In this document: positions 35,231 through 45,065 of the stretch, piece by piece
How the letters are laid out: the number at the start of each line of letters is the position of its first letter
Position numbering within the stretch: the stretch's first letter is position 1
Origin: Roseobacter sp.
GTDB lineage: Bacteria > Pseudomonadota > Alphaproteobacteria > Rhodobacterales > Rhodobacteraceae
Direction of reading: 5' to 3'
Length of the DNA: 64,000 bases
NCBI GenBank assembly: GCA_024636495.1
Contig: JAGXGZ010000043.1
Span: forward strand, 1-64,000
The notes under the pieces: model-generated
What the model saw: only the letters and a program-made list of their open reading frames with translations
Told to the model about the DNA's origin: nothing
Database searches by the model: none
Program-made: the position numbers and the translations under genes

Positions 35231-36133
35231 ATGACAACAGCGCTTCCTCATCGACCGGTTTCCGGCATCTTCTGGATGATCGTGACGGGGCTGTTGTTCA
35301 TCTGCGTGACAGCGCTGGTGAAACACATGGGGCCAAGGCTGCCTGCGGCTGAAGCGGCGTTTATCCGGTATGGATTCGGACTGGTGTTCTTGCTGCCGGC
35401 CATAGGCGCTTTGCGCGCCGCCCATCTGACCCGCCGCCAATGGTCGTTGTTCGGCCTGCGGGGCGGATTGCACGGGTTGGGCGTAATCTTGTGGTTTTAT
35501 GCGATGACCCGCATTTCCATCGCCGAAGTGACGGCGATGAATTATCTCGCCCCGATCTACGTGACAATCGGTGCCGCGGTGTTTTTGGGAGAGAAGCTGG
35601 CGCTGCGGCGGATCATTGCGGTGGTCTTGGGGCTGACCGGGGCGGTGATCATTCTGCGACCGGGGTTTCGCGAGCTGACCAACGGGCATTTTGCGATGCT
35701 GATTGCTGCCGTGGTCTTTGGTGGGGCATATCTGCTGGCCAAGGTGCTGTCAGACGAGGTCAAGCCGTCTGTCGTGGTCGCGATGATGTCGTTGTTTGTA
35801 ACGATTGCGCTTGCACCCTTTGCGCTGCCTGTCTGGATCGCACCCACTTGGCAAGAGGTGGGAATCCTGGCCGCCGTGGCGTGCTTTGCCACCGCGGGGC
35901 ATTACACAATGACGCTTGCGTTTGCTGCCGCCCCGCTGACTGTCACGCAACCGATCACGTTTTTGCAACTTGTCTGGGCAACCGCCTTGGGTGCGTTGGT
36001 GTTTGCAGAACCGATTGACGTCTGGGTTATCCTTGGTGGCTTTGTCATCTTGGGATCGGTCACATTCATCACGTGGCGCGAAGCGATGTTGAACCGTCAG
36101 ATCACGCCAGCCAGCCCTGCTACAAAGCTTTAG
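35231..36133 (+). CDS. DMT-superfamily (EamA) exporter
   Basis: A 300-residue, ten-helix membrane protein with two EamA repeats. The first includes 'FWMIVTGLLFICVTALVKHMG' and 'LWFYAMTRISIAEVTAMNYLAPIYVTIGAAVFLGEKL'. The second includes 'FGGAYLLAKVLSDEVKPSVVVAMM' and 'PITFLQLVWATALGALVFAEPIDVWVILGG'. The AxNYLxPIYVTIxAxxFLGE pattern is typical of RhaT/EamA exporters. ATG 35231 follows GGGGAT and defines the start. The substrate is unknown. It ends just before the BetI operator. Confidence 0.9.
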   Translation: MTTALPHRPVSGIFWMIVTGLLFICVTALVKHMGPRLPAAEAAFIRYGFGLVFLLPAIGALRAAHLTRRQWSLFGLRGGLHGLGVILWFYAMTRISIAEVTAMNYLAPIYVTIGAAVFLGEKLALRRIIAVVLGLTGAVIILRPGFRELTNGHFAMLIAAVVFGGAYLLAKVLSDEVKPSVVVAMMSLFVTIALAPFALPVWIAPTWQEVGILAAVACFATAGHYTMTLAFAAAPLTVTQPITFLQLVWATALGALVFAEPIDVWVILGGFVILGSVTFITWREAMLNRQITPASPATKL

Positions 36134-36139
36134 GCATTT

Positions 36140-36161
36140 TTATTGACTCTTGAGTCAATAA
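36140..36161. promoter_or_regulatory. Candidate BetI operator
   Basis: A 22-bp near-perfect palindrome, TTATTGACTCTTGAGTCAATAA, has nine bases pairing on each side of a 4-bp centre. It sits 41 bp upstream of betI, the first gene of the operon, and contains TTGACT, which could serve as a -35 hexamer with TACATC about 16 bp downstream. TetR-family repressors such as BetI bind palindromes of this kind over their own promoters. Confidence 0.75.
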
Positions 36162-36202
36162 CCCTACATCTATTTCAAGAACTGAAATGGTAAGGGACCA
36201 AA

Positions 36203-36778
36203 ATGCCCAAACTTGGGATGGAGCCGATCCGCCGCGATGCGCTGGTGAAAGCCACGATTGCCGAAATCGGGGCCGCACAATCGCTTGATGTGACGGTTGA
36301 TCAAATCGCGCGACGTGCGGGCATGTCCAAAGCGTTGGCGCATCATTACTTTGGCGGCAAAGACCAGATTTTTCTGGCGGCCATGCGCTATATCCTGTCG
36401 GAATATTCTTCCGAAGTCCGTCGGGAATTGCGCAAAGCCAACACGCCGATTGCCCGCGCCGAAGCGATTATTCGCGCCAGTTTCGACGAAAGCTGCTTTG
36501 ATCCGGCAACCGTCAGCGCGTGGATGATGCTATATGGATCATCGCGCACGAACGTTGAAACCTATCGGCTGCTGATCGTTTATCAGGCCCGCTTGCGATC
36601 AAACCTGACCCATGCGCTGCGCCCGATCTCAACCCAGCCGGAACAGCATGCTGAGACATTGGCCGCCTTGATCGACGGGCTATACCTGCGCGCCGCCCTG
36701 TCCGACAGCGGCAGTGCGCGGGCGGCCTGCACGCAGGCTCTGACACTATTGGGCATCTTGATAGAAAGCACGTCATGA
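36203..36778 (+). CDS. betI: Choline-responsive repressor BetI
   Basis: A 191-residue TetR-family repressor. The N-terminal HTH ('TVDQIARRAGMSKALAHHYFGGKDQIFLAAM') and the start PKLGMEPIRRDALVKATI match BetI. Family members release DNA when choline is present. TAAGGGA provides the ribosome-binding site. The stop overlaps the betC start (ATGA). A palindromic operator lies 41 bp upstream, so autoregulation of the whole betICBA unit is expected. Identification rests on strong family resemblance plus the operon context. Confidence 0.94.
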   Translation: MPKLGMEPIRRDALVKATIAEIGAAQSLDVTVDQIARRAGMSKALAHHYFGGKDQIFLAAMRYILSEYSSEVRRELRKANTPIARAEAIIRASFDESCFDPATVSAWMMLYGSSRTNVETYRLLIVYQARLRSNLTHALRPISTQPEQHAETLAALIDGLYLRAALSDSGSARAACTQALTLLGILIESTS

Positions 36779-38283
36779 CCAAACCGAATATCCTGATTTT
36801 GATGGTCGACCAGTTGAACGGCACGTTGTTCCCCGACGGTCCGGCCGATTGGTTGCATGCCCCGAACCTCAAGGCGCTTGCCGCACGTTCGACCCGTTTC
36901 AAAAACGCCTATACCGCCAGCCCGCTCTGCGCGCCGGGTCGGGCTGCGTTTATGTCCGGCCAATTGCCAAGTGCGACGGGTGTTTATGACAACGCGGCCG
37001 AATTTACCTCGAGCATCCCGACCTATGCGCATCATCTGCGCCGCGCGGGATATCAGACCTGTCTATCGGGCAAGATGCACTTTGTCGGCCCCGATCAGTT
37101 GCACGGGTTCGAAGAACGCCTGACCACAGATATCTACCCGGCAGATTTCGGATGGACGCCCGATTACCGCAAGCCTGGTGAACGCATTGATTGGTGGTAT
37201 CACAACATGGGGTCGGTGACGGGGGCCGGTGTTGCCGAGATCAGCAACCAGATGGAATATGATGATGCCGTCGCGTTCGAGGCAACCCGCAAGCTATATG
37301 ACCTTTCGCGCGCCCAAGATGCGCGGCCATGGTGTCTGACGGTCAGCTTTACCCACCCGCATGATCCTTATGTGGCGCGCAAGAAGTACTGGGATCTTTA
37401 CAACGATTGTGAACATCTGCTGCCCGAGGTGTCCGATCTGGGCTATGAGGCCCAAGACCCCCATTCCAAACGTATCTTTGATGCAAACGACTGGCGTAGT
37501 TTCGACATTACCGAAGACAATATCAAACGGTCCCGCCAAGCCTACTTTGCGAATATCAGCTATATCGACGACAAGATCGGCGAGATTTTGCAAACCCTTG
37601 AAGACACCCGCCAAGAGGCGATCATCGTCTTTGTATCGGATCACGGCGATATGCTGGGCGAACGTGGGCTTTGGTTCAAGATGAGCTTTTACGAAGGTTC
37701 CTCGCGCGTGCCTATGATGATTGCCGCACCGCAGATGGCACCGGGTCTGAACGAAACCCCGGTTAGCAATATCGACGTTTGCCCGACCTTGTGTGATCTG
37801 GCGGGTGTGTCGATGGAGGATGTCATGGAATGGACCACAGGCCAGTCGCTGGTGCCCATGGGGCAGGGGGTGGAGCGCACGGAACCGGTTGCGATGGAAT
37901 ACGCCGCCGAGGGGACCCAAGCCCCGATGGTGTCGCTGCGCTATGGCAAATGGAAATACAACCGCTGCGCGCTCGACCCTGATCAGCTGTTTGATCTGGA
38001 CGCTGATCCGCACGAGCTGACCAATCTGGCCGATGAACCTGCCAATCAAGGCACGCGCCAGACCTTGCGCGCGAAGTCCGACGCCCGTTGGGATCTGGAC
38101 GCATTTGACGCGGATGTGCGCAAAAGTCAGGCCCGCCGCTGGGTTGTCTACGAGGCGCTGCGAAAGGGTGGATATTATCCCTGGGATTATCAGCCGCTGC
38201 GCAATGCGTCAGAGCAATACATGCGCAACCACATGGATTTGAACGTGCTGGAAGAAAACAAACGCTTCCCGCGCGGTGAATGA
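36775..38283 (+). CDS. betC: Choline-sulfatase
   Basis: A 502-residue sulfatase that hydrolyses choline-O-sulfate to choline and sulfate. Metal site residues are in '[12 protein letters not shown]' and '[13 protein letters not shown]'. The formylglycine motif is C52-A-P-G-R, where sulfatases usually have C-x-P-S/A-R, so Gly here is slightly unusual. '[26 protein letters not shown]' and 'WWYHNMGSV' are specific to choline sulfatases. The C-terminal tail ('[20 protein letters not shown]') matches BetC. Its start overlaps the betI stop. It would let the cell use choline sulfate as a betaine precursor and sulfur source. Confidence 0.95.
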   Translation: MTKPNILILMVDQLNGTLFPDGPADWLHAPNLKALAARSTRFKNAYTASPLCAPGRAAFMSGQLPSATGVYDNAAEFTSSIPTYAHHLRRAGYQTCLSGKMHFVGPDQLHGFEERLTTDIYPADFGWTPDYRKPGERIDWWYHNMGSVTGAGVAEISNQMEYDDAVAFEATRKLYDLSRAQDARPWCLTVSFTHPHDPYVARKKYWDLYNDCEHLLPEVSDLGYEAQDPHSKRIFDANDWRSFDITEDNIKRSRQAYFANISYIDDKIGEILQTLEDTRQEAIIVFVSDHGDMLGERGLWFKMSFYEGSSRVPMMIAAPQMAPGLNETPVSNIDVCPTLCDLAGVSMEDVMEWTTGQSLVPMGQGVERTEPVAMEYAAEGTQAPMVSLRYGKWKYNRCALDPDQLFDLDADPHELTNLADEPANQGTRQTLRAKSDARWDLDAFDADVRKSQARRWVVYEALRKGGYYPWDYQPLRNASEQYMRNHMDLNVLEENKRFPRGE

Positions 38284-38306
38284 AAAAGATCGAAAGGCGA
38301 AACCCT

Positions 38307-39758
38307 ATGCAAACGCAACCCACAGCCAGCCACTTTATCAACGGTGAATATGTCGAAGACACAAGCGGTACGCCGATTGATGTGATCTATCCCGCGACGG
38401 GAGAAAAGATCGCAACTGTCTACGCCGCCACGCCTGCGATCATCGAACGGGCGCTTAGCTCTGCACGGGCGGCTCAGGCGGCATGGGGGGCAATGACCGG
38501 AACCCAAAGGGGCCGTATTCTGCGCCGCGCCGCTGACATCATGCGCGAACGCAACCACGATCTGTCGGTGCTTGAAACCTATGACACCGGCAAGCCCTAT
38601 CAGGAAACGTCGGTGGCCGATGCCACAAGCGGTGCCGACGCGCTTGAATATTTCGGGGGGATCGCCGCAAGCCTGACCGGCGAGCATATCCAGCTTGGCG
38701 AAGATTGGGTCTATACCCGCCGCGAACCTTTGGGCGTTTGCGTCGGCATCGGCGCGTGGAACTATCCGACGCAAATCGCCTGCTGGAAAGGCGCACCGGC
38801 GTTGGCCTGCGGCAATTCCATCGTGTTCAAACCGTCTGAAACGACGCCCCTGTGTGCGCTGAAAGTGGCCGAGATATTGTTCGAGGCAGGTTTACCGGCC
38901 GGGCTTTATAACGTCGTGCAAGGCATGGGCGAAGTCGGCGCCGCGTTGGTGACGGACCCCCGCGTCGACAAGGTATCCCTGACCGGATCGGTGCCCACGG
39001 GTCGCAAGGTCTATGCTGCCGCTGCCGAAGGGATCAAGCACGTCACGATGGAGCTGGGCGGCAAATCCCCGATGATCGTGTTCGAAGACGCCGATATCGA
39101 GAACGCGGTCAGCGGTGCGATCCTTGGCAACTTCTACAGCTCGGGTCAGGTCTGTTCAAACGGCACACGCGTATTCGTTCACACGGACATCAAAGAGGCG
39201 TTCCTGTCGCGGCTGGCCGAACGGTTGGGCACGGCTGTAATCGGTGACCCGATGGACCCGGCCACCAGCTTTGGCCCGATGGTATCGAAACGCCAATTGG
39301 ATATTGCACTTGGCTATATCGAAAAAGGCAAAGCCGAAGGCGCGCGCCTTGTCTATGGCGGTAACGCGATTGACGGCGACGGTTTCTATATGCAGCCCAC
39401 TGTCTTTGCCGACGTCACAGATGACATGAGCATCGCGCGCGAAGAGATTTTCGGCCCCGTCATGTCGGTGCTTGATTTCACTGACGAAGACGACGTGATG
39501 GCGCGTGCGAATGATACCGAGTTTGGCCTGGCTGCTGGCGTGTTCACCCGCGATCTGGCCCGCGCGCACCGCGTGGCTGCCAAGTTTCAGGCGGGCACCT
39601 GTTATATCAATACCTATAATGACGCCCCTGTCGAAGCGCCCTTTGGCGGGATGAAGAATTCGGGCGTAGGCCGCGAAAACTCCAAGGCGGCGATCAATCA
39701 CTACAGCCAGCTCAAGTCCGTTTACGTGCGCATGTGCGATCTGGAAGCGCCTTTCTAG
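38307..39758 (+). CDS. betB: Betaine-aldehyde dehydrogenase
   Basis: A 483-residue NAD(P)+-dependent aldehyde dehydrogenase that oxidises betaine aldehyde to glycine betaine. Key motifs are '[24 protein letters not shown]', 'KPSETTPL', '[10 protein letters not shown]', '[12 protein letters not shown]' (catalytic Glu) and '[16 protein letters not shown]' (catalytic Cys). ATG 38307 has AAAGGCG upstream; an earlier in-frame ATG at 38280 overlaps the betC stop and is less likely. It lies third in betICBA. Confidence 0.95.
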   Translation: MQTQPTASHFINGEYVEDTSGTPIDVIYPATGEKIATVYAATPAIIERALSSARAAQAAWGAMTGTQRGRILRRAADIMRERNHDLSVLETYDTGKPYQETSVADATSGADALEYFGGIAASLTGEHIQLGEDWVYTRREPLGVCVGIGAWNYPTQIACWKGAPALACGNSIVFKPSETTPLCALKVAEILFEAGLPAGLYNVVQGMGEVGAALVTDPRVDKVSLTGSVPTGRKVYAAAAEGIKHVTMELGGKSPMIVFEDADIENAVSGAILGNFYSSGQVCSNGTRVFVHTDIKEAFLSRLAERLGTAVIGDPMDPATSFGPMVSKRQLDIALGYIEKGKAEGARLVYGGNAIDGDGFYMQPTVFADVTDDMSIAREEIFGPVMSVLDFTDEDDVMARANDTEFGLAAGVFTRDLARAHRVAAKFQAGTCYINTYNDAPVEAPFGGMKNSGVGRENSKAAINHYSQLKSVYVRMCDLEAPF

Positions 39759-39877
39759 ACGCGGGGCGATCCAAAGGAGCGCTAAAGCGCATTCGATTTT
39801 GGGCGTGTGATGCACCCTGAGCCCACGGCTGCGACTTTGGGTCAGGGCGGTATTCGGTCCTATGGAAAGGGAATAGG

Positions 39878-41536
39878 ATGGAAGCGGAATTTATTATCGT
39901 CGGCGCTGGCAGTGCGGGTTGCGCAATGGCGTACCGTTTGGCCATGGCGGGGCGAAAGGTGTTGGTCATTGAACATGGCGGCACGGATGCGGGGCCATTC
40001 ATCCAGATGCCTGCGGCGTTGTCTTATCCGATGAATATGAAGACCTATGACTGGGGGTTTTCATCTGAACCTGAACCGCATCTGAACAACCGGCGTCTCG
40101 CAACGCCGCGTGGCAAGGTCATCGGTGGATCGTCTTCGATCAACGGAATGGTCTATGTGCGTGGCCATGCCGAGGATTATAACCACTGGGCCGAAAGCGG
40201 TGCCGATGGATGGTCGTTTGCCGATGTCCTGCCTTACTTCAAGCGGATGGAGCATTGGCATGACGGCGGTCATGGTGGCGATGCGGATTGGCGTGGCAAG
40301 GACGGCCCGCTGCATGTCAGCCGTGGTCCCCGCAAGAACCCCTTGTTCGAGGCTTTCGTCGAGGCCGGAAAACAGGCTGGGTACGAGGCTACCGATGACT
40401 ACAACGGTGAAAAGCAAGAGGGCTTTGGCCCGATGGAGCAGACGGTTTATAACGGCCGCCGCTGGTCAGCTGCGAACGCCTATCTGCGCCCTGCCCAGAA
40501 GACCGGCAATATCGAGGTGATCCGCGCACTGGCGCAGCGCGTCGTGATCGAGGGGGGGCGGGCCGTCGGCGTCGAGGTGCTGCGCGGTGGCACTGCGGAA
40601 GTGTTGCGCACCACGGGCGAGGTGATTTTGGCCGCGTCCCCGATCAATTCGCCAAAACTGCTGATGCTGTCGGGCATTGGCCCTGCTGCGCATCTGGCAG
40701 AACACGGCATAGACGTGGTCGCTGATCGCGCGGGTGTGGGGCAGAACCTGCAAGACCATCTTGAGCTTTACATCCAGATGGCGTCCAGCAAACCCATTAC
40801 CCTATACAAACACTGGAACCTCGTTTCCAAAGCCGTCATCGGTGCGCAATGGCTATTCACCAAAACCGGTCTGGGTGCGTCGAACCAGTTTGAATCCGCG
40901 GCTTTCATCCGGTCGAAGCCGGGGATCAAATATCCCGACATCCAGTACCATTTTTTGCCCATTGCCGTGCGCTATGACGGCAAGGCCGCAGCCGAAGGTC
41001 ACGGTTTTCAGGCCCATGTCGGCCCCATGCGCTCGACCTCGCGCGGCGCGATCACGCTTGCGTCGGGCAATCCTGCGGATGCGCCAAAGATTGTGTTCAA
41101 CTATATGTCTCAGGAAAAGGATTGGGAGGAGTTTCGCAATTGCATCCGTCTGACCCGCGAGATTTTTGCCCAAGACGCGTTCAAGCCCTATGTGAAAAAC
41201 GAGATACAGCCCGGTGCGAATGTCCAGACCGACGATGAGCTTGACGCCTTTATCCGTGAACATGCCGAAAGTGCGTACCATCCATGCGGGACCTGCAAAA
41301 TGGGCCGCGCCGATGACCCTAATGCCGTCGTCGATCCGCAAGGTCGCGTGATCGGGGTCGAAGGATTGCGCGTCGCAGACAGTTCGATCTTTCCGCGCAT
41401 CCCAAACGGCAACCTGAATGCGCCCTCGATCATGGTTGGTGAAAAGATGTCGGATCACATATTGGGTCTCGATCCGTTGGCGGCGTCGAACGATGCGCCA
41501 TGGATCCATCCGCAGTGGGAAACATCGCAGCGCTAG
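39878..41536 (+). CDS. betA: Choline dehydrogenase
   Basis: A 552-residue FAD-dependent GMC oxidoreductase that oxidises choline to betaine aldehyde, usually at the membrane. The N-terminus has the dinucleotide motif '[18 protein letters not shown]'. GMC signatures are '[26 protein letters not shown]' and '[20 protein letters not shown]'. The C-terminal '[37 protein letters not shown]' holds the active-site His. Length is normal. The 119-bp gap after betB shows no separate gene. It completes the operon; no betaine or choline transporter is adjacent. Confidence 0.95.
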   Translation: MEAEFIIVGAGSAGCAMAYRLAMAGRKVLVIEHGGTDAGPFIQMPAALSYPMNMKTYDWGFSSEPEPHLNNRRLATPRGKVIGGSSSINGMVYVRGHAEDYNHWAESGADGWSFADVLPYFKRMEHWHDGGHGGDADWRGKDGPLHVSRGPRKNPLFEAFVEAGKQAGYEATDDYNGEKQEGFGPMEQTVYNGRRWSAANAYLRPAQKTGNIEVIRALAQRVVIEGGRAVGVEVLRGGTAEVLRTTGEVILAASPINSPKLLMLSGIGPAAHLAEHGIDVVADRAGVGQNLQDHLELYIQMASSKPITLYKHWNLVSKAVIGAQWLFTKTGLGASNQFESAAFIRSKPGIKYPDIQYHFLPIAVRYDGKAAAEGHGFQAHVGPMRSTSRGAITLASGNPADAPKIVFNYMSQEKDWEEFRNCIRLTREIFAQDAFKPYVKNEIQPGANVQTDDELDAFIREHAESAYHPCGTCKMGRADDPNAVVDPQGRVIGVEGLRVADSSIFPRIPNGNLNAPSIMVGEKMSDHILGLDPLAASNDAPWIHPQWETSQR

Positions 41537-41580
41537 GCGATATTTGGTCGCAAAAAATTAACCTAAGTTAACGAATGCCA

Positions 41581-41610
41581 TTGATTGGGGCGGCGATCCG
41601 GCCCAATCAA
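41581..41610. promoter_or_regulatory. Inverted repeat just upstream of the thermonuclease start
   Basis: TTGATTGGG and CCCAATCAA (9 bp each, perfect) are separated by 12 bp and end 5 bp before the ATG at 41616, where a ribosome-binding site would be expected. It could be an operator, an RNA hairpin affecting translation, or part of a betA terminator, although no T run follows. Confidence 0.4.
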
Positions 41611-41615
41611 TCAAT

Positions 41616-42314
41616 ATGTTAAAACTTATTTCAAATTTGAGTGTTCTGATTGTCGTGTGGCTTCTGGGGTCAACCGCTGCCTCCGCCCAAACACAGATTA
41701 ATGGCGCTATTCGCGTCATAGATGGCGATACCTTTGATGTCGGTTCTACCCGCGTGCGCCTGTTCGGGATTGATGCGCCTGAAGGCGATCAGCCCTGCAC
41801 CGATGCGCAAGGCACAAAACTGGCCTGCGGCACGTTTGTGACAACCCAAGTGCGCGATGCCTATCGGGGCAAGCAGGCGACGTGCCGCCAGATAGATGTT
41901 GACCGCTACGGGCGTAGCGTGGCGCGCTGCGCGGTCGGCGGCGTTGACGTGGGGCAAAGCCTGGTTGCCAGCGGTCTGGCTTTTGCCTTTGCGCAATATT
42001 CTAAGGATTATATTACTGTGGAAAAGGCGGCGATCCGTGCGGGACGCGGCATCCATGCCTATAACCTGATCCGCCCGTCAGAATTTCGCGCCCAGCAACG
42101 CGCCGTTGCGGCTACGGTTGCCAAAACCCCTGCAAATGTCGGGCAAAACGGCTGCACCATCAAAGGCAATATCAGCGCCAAAGGTGTCCGGATTTTCCAC
42201 GTGGCAGGTCAGCGTGACTATCAAAAAACCTCGATCAAGACCAACAAGGGCGAACGCTGGTTCTGCTCGGCTAAGGAAGCGCGCGCAGCAGGGTGGCGCG
42301 CCGCGCGCCGGTGA
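41616..42314 (+). CDS. Secreted thermonuclease-family (SNase) nuclease
   Basis: A 232-residue exported protein with signal peptide MLKLISNLSVLIVVWLLGSTAASA. A staphylococcal-nuclease domain at about residues 28-150 has 'VIDGDTFDVGSTRVRLFGIDAPE', 'QIDVDRYGRSVARCAVGGVDVGQSLVASGLAFAF' and 'YITVEKAAIRAGRGIH'. The conserved Asp, Arg and Glu catalytic residues appear present. A C-terminal region ('GVRIFHVAGQRDYQKTSI', 'GERWFCSAKEARAAGWRAA') resembles a small domain often attached to SNase proteins. It is likely an envelope or extracellular Ca2+-dependent nuclease. The stop abuts the convergent pccR stop. Confidence 0.9.
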   Translation: MLKLISNLSVLIVVWLLGSTAASAQTQINGAIRVIDGDTFDVGSTRVRLFGIDAPEGDQPCTDAQGTKLACGTFVTTQVRDAYRGKQATCRQIDVDRYGRSVARCAVGGVDVGQSLVASGLAFAFAQYSKDYITVEKAAIRAGRGIHAYNLIRPSEFRAQQRAVAATVAKTPANVGQNGCTIKGNISAKGVRIFHVAGQRDYQKTSIKTNKGERWFCSAKEARAAGWRAARR

Positions 42315-43715
42315 TTATTCGACCTGATAAGGCAATATATCCCGCAAATTGGGATCGACGACCAATTTCCGCTCAAGCGGGGGAACAGACCGTTGATGGC
42401 ACGCTTTGCGTTCGCAGATCCGGCAGGAAATCCCGATGGGTTCAAACGCTGATGCGCGCGACGTGTCCATTCCGTCTGCATAGACAAGTGCCGGTGCATG
42501 GCGCACCTCGCATCCAAGCGCGATCGCATAGCGCCTGACCGGTGCGCCAAAGCGTCCCGCAGGCTTTGATATATCGCGCGCCAGCGAGATATAACGGACC
42601 CCGTCTGGCGTTTCCGCCAACTGTCGCAAGAACCGCCCCGGCGTTTCGAATGCGCTGTGCACGTTCCACAAGGGGCAAGCGCCCCCAAATCGCGCAAATT
42701 GCAGCCGGGTTGCAGAATGGCGTTTGGTGATTGTTCCAGCTTGATCAACGCGCACGAAAAAGAACGGAATGCCCTTTGATCCGGGCCGTTGCAGGGTGGA
42801 CAGGCGGTGTGCCGTTTGTTCGATCGATGCGCCAAACTGGCCTGCAAGAACCTCAAGGTCGTGACGGCACGCTTGGGCTTTTTCCAAAAATACCGTGTAC
42901 GGCATAAGCGCCGCGCCCGCGAAATAATTCGCCAATCCGATCTTGGCGATGTCACGGGCCGCGTCACTGTGAAACCGCGCCAAATCCAGCGTCGCCTCAA
43001 GCAGGTCGTTATGGCGCGCCATTGCCGTTTGGAACAGCAGTTGAAACATCTGCGTCTCGTGCGGCGCACGCGACGAGATATGCAAGGTTTTCGTAGCAGG
43101 TTCAAAGCGGCGCAAAGCGTCTACATCGTCAAAGCTGACTTGCGTGCCCACGGCTGTAAGCGCTTTCCGCGCCATTGCCTTAAGGGATGTTCCGCTTTGT
43201 CCCGAGCGGGCGAAATGTTCGGCGGCACGGTCAACGGCGTCGATGTAATTGTCGCAATAATGAAAGAAATCGCGTACCTCTTCCCATGGGCTGGGCGAGG
43301 CGCGCGCATCTTCGCGCCCCAAAGCTTCGTCCAGATAGGCAAGGCGTTCATGGGTTTGTCGGTGACTTTGATGCAGCTTGATAAAGGCCCGCGCCAGCCC
43401 CGGTGCATTAGACGCGGCGAGCTGAAGGTCGGCCAACGGCAAGGCGTCCCCTTCAAAAAGCGGATCAGACAAGACCTCGCGCATATCACTGATCAGGCGC
43501 TGGCTGTCACCGCTGGACAGTTCGGTTACGTCCATCCCGAACTCAGACGCCAAGGCCAGCACAACCGTCGTGCTGACGGGACGGTTGTTATTTTCCATCT
43601 GGTTAAGGTAGGGCAGCGATACGCCAAGCTTGGCCGCAAAGTCTTTTTGCGTGTTGCCCATCTTGGTGCGTACTTCGCGCAGTTTCGCGCCAGCATAAAG
43701 CTTTTGGGTCGCCAT
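42315..43715 (-). CDS. pccR: Short-chain fatty acyl-CoA regulator, PccR/ScfR family
   Basis: A 466-residue transcription regulator. An XRE HTH at about residues 8-65 ('LREVRTKMGNTQKDFAAKLGVSLPYLNQMENNNRPVS') is followed by an IrrE/DUF2083-type effector region and a C-terminal cysteine cluster, 'GISCRICERKACHQRSVPP', the hallmark of RamB/PrpR/PccR (ScfR) proteins that sense short acyl-CoAs. Rhodobacter sphaeroides PccR activates pccB. ATG 43715 begins MATQKLYAG with AAAGGC upstream; the in-frame stretch to 43850 overlaps the MFS gene. TTTGCAAA motifs lie just upstream of it and of pccB. Confidence 0.88.
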   Translation of the reverse strand: MATQKLYAGAKLREVRTKMGNTQKDFAAKLGVSLPYLNQMENNNRPVSTTVVLALASEFGMDVTELSSGDSQRLISDMREVLSDPLFEGDALPLADLQLAASNAPGLARAFIKLHQSHRQTHERLAYLDEALGREDARASPSPWEEVRDFFHYCDNYIDAVDRAAEHFARSGQSGTSLKAMARKALTAVGTQVSFDDVDALRRFEPATKTLHISSRAPHETQMFQLLFQTAMARHNDLLEATLDLARFHSDAARDIAKIGLANYFAGAALMPYTVFLEKAQACRHDLEVLAGQFGASIEQTAHRLSTLQRPGSKGIPFFFVRVDQAGTITKRHSATRLQFARFGGACPLWNVHSAFETPGRFLRQLAETPDGVRYISLARDISKPAGRFGAPVRRYAIALGCEVRHAPALVYADGMDTSRASAFEPIGISCRICERKACHQRSVPPLERKLVVDPNLRDILPYQVE

Positions 43716-43728
43716 GCGGATTCGGGCC

Positions 43729-43767
43729 TTTGCAAATTTGCAGATATGCGAATGGTAGCTTTGCAAA
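43729..43767. promoter_or_regulatory. Candidate PccR sites upstream of pccR
   Basis: TTTGCAAA (43729-43736), TTTGCAGA (43737-43744) and TATGCGAA (43745-43752) form three consecutive 8-mers. A further TTTGCAAA is at 43760-43767. TTTGCAAA is the reported core of PccR and RamB targets. The location 14 bp upstream of pccR suggests autoregulation. Confidence 0.65.
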
Positions 43768-43788
43768 CTCAGTACGGCAAGCGCCCTG

Positions 43789-45006
43789 TTATTGAATGCC
43801 AAGCGCCTTTTCGCGGCGGATGACGACCAGGATCGACATAACGCCCGCAACAGCCGTCAGCAGCATGATCCACAACAGCGGATAGGCCCCCGTTTCGATG
43901 CTCAGCAGCGAACCGGCCAGAATGCTAAGCCCTGCGCCGCCCCCGATCATGATCGCGCCCCCCAACCCGGACGCTGTGCCAGCCAGATGCGGGCGCACCG
44001 ACAAAAGGCCTGCGGTCGCGTTGGGAATGCACAAGCCATTGCCAAGCCCCACCAACGTCATCATCCCAAAGAAGGTCATCGGACTGCCATAGCCTGCCAG
44101 AAATATCAGCAGCGACACAGATCCACCTACCGCATTGGCAAGGCATCCCAGAAGCACCAGCGTATTGACGCCCAGCTTGGTGGCCATGCGCGCAGTGATG
44201 AAGTTACCGATGAAATAACCGACTGCCGGAGCCCCGAAATAAAGACCCAACTGTGCAGGTTCCATCCCGAAGACTTCGCTTCCGACAAAGGGCGCACCGC
44301 CAAGATAAGCGAAAAACGCGCCCGAACAGCAGGCGGCAGCCATCGAATACCCCCAAAACCGGGGCGAGGTCAGAAGTTCGGGGTATTCGCCAAACTGCTG
44401 GGTCAGTGTCTTGCCCGAGGCGACAGAGGTTTCGCCCAGATCGGACCATGTGACGGCAAGGACCAAACCGCCGATTGCAAACATGGCCCAGAACGTCGCC
44501 TGCCAGCCGAATGCCTGATCCAGCATTCCGCCAATCGCCGGAGATATCATAGGCACAATCGCCATCCCCATCGTGACATAACCGATCATCGACGCCGCCT
44601 TGTCTTGGGTAAACATGTCGCGCACCACGGCGCGACTTAGCACCATGGTGACGGCAACGATGGCTTGGGCGCATCGGCAGATCAGGAAAATCATCGTGGT
44701 CGGCGCATAGATGCAGCCCACAGTCGCGACCATGAAAATGATCAGCCCCCAAAGCAGAACATTCCGGCGGCCCAGATTGTCGGACACAGGCCCGATGATC
44801 AGCTGCAAGCCCGCACTGAACAATAGGTAAAGCGGCACAGACAGCTGCATGACCGCATAGTCCGTGCCAAAATATTCGGCCATCGCGGGCAGGCTAGGCA
44901 AGAACATGTTCATAGCCAGCGCACCGATCCCTGATAGCAAAATCAGCGTCGAGATATGCGGGGGCGTGGTCTTGTCCAGAAAACGGACAGCGTTTGCATT
45001 ATCCAT
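43789..45006 (-). CDS. MFS multidrug-type effflux transporter (Bcr/CflA family)
   Basis: A 405-residue, twelve-helix major-facilitator protein of the Bcr/CflA drug:H+ antiporter group. Features are 'MFLPSLPAMAEYFGTDYAVMQLSVPLYLLFSAGLQLIIGPVSDNLGRRNVLLWG', including the loop 2-3 motif GPxSDxxGRR, and 'AQAIVAVTMVLSRAVVRDMF', the motif typical of this group. It lies between pccR and pccB and is divergent from pccB, so its promoter shares the region with candidate PccR sites. A GGAGG stretch lies 15 bases before the ATG, farther than usual. The substrate is unknown. Confidence 0.9.
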   Translation of the reverse strand: MDNANAVRFLDKTTPPHISTLILLSGIGALAMNMFLPSLPAMAEYFGTDYAVMQLSVPLYLLFSAGLQLIIGPVSDNLGRRNVLLWGLIIFMVATVGCIYAPTTMIFLICRCAQAIVAVTMVLSRAVVRDMFTQDKAASMIGYVTMGMAIVPMISPAIGGMLDQAFGWQATFWAMFAIGGLVLAVTWSDLGETSVASGKTLTQQFGEYPELLTSPRFWGYSMAAACCSGAFFAYLGGAPFVGSEVFGMEPAQLGLYFGAPAVGYFIGNFITARMATKLGVNTLVLLGCLANAVGGSVSLLIFLAGYGSPMTFFGMMTLVGLGNGLCIPNATAGLLSVRPHLAGTASGLGGAIMIGGGAGLSILAGSLLSIETGAYPLLWIMLLTAVAGVMSILVVIRREKALGIQ

Positions 45007-45065
45007 GCAAATGCAATTATGCCTCCGGTTGTATCTTGTCTATAATGTTTATCACAGTTCGCACA

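Noticed and set aside
42789-43823. 344-residue plus-strand open frame
   Set aside because: Antisense to pccR; composition is Arg/Gln-rich and there is no recognisable domain.
43792-44640. 282-residue plus-strand open frame
   Set aside because: Antisense to the MFS transporter; composition is His/Gln/Arg-rich, a typical shadow of a membrane-protein gene.
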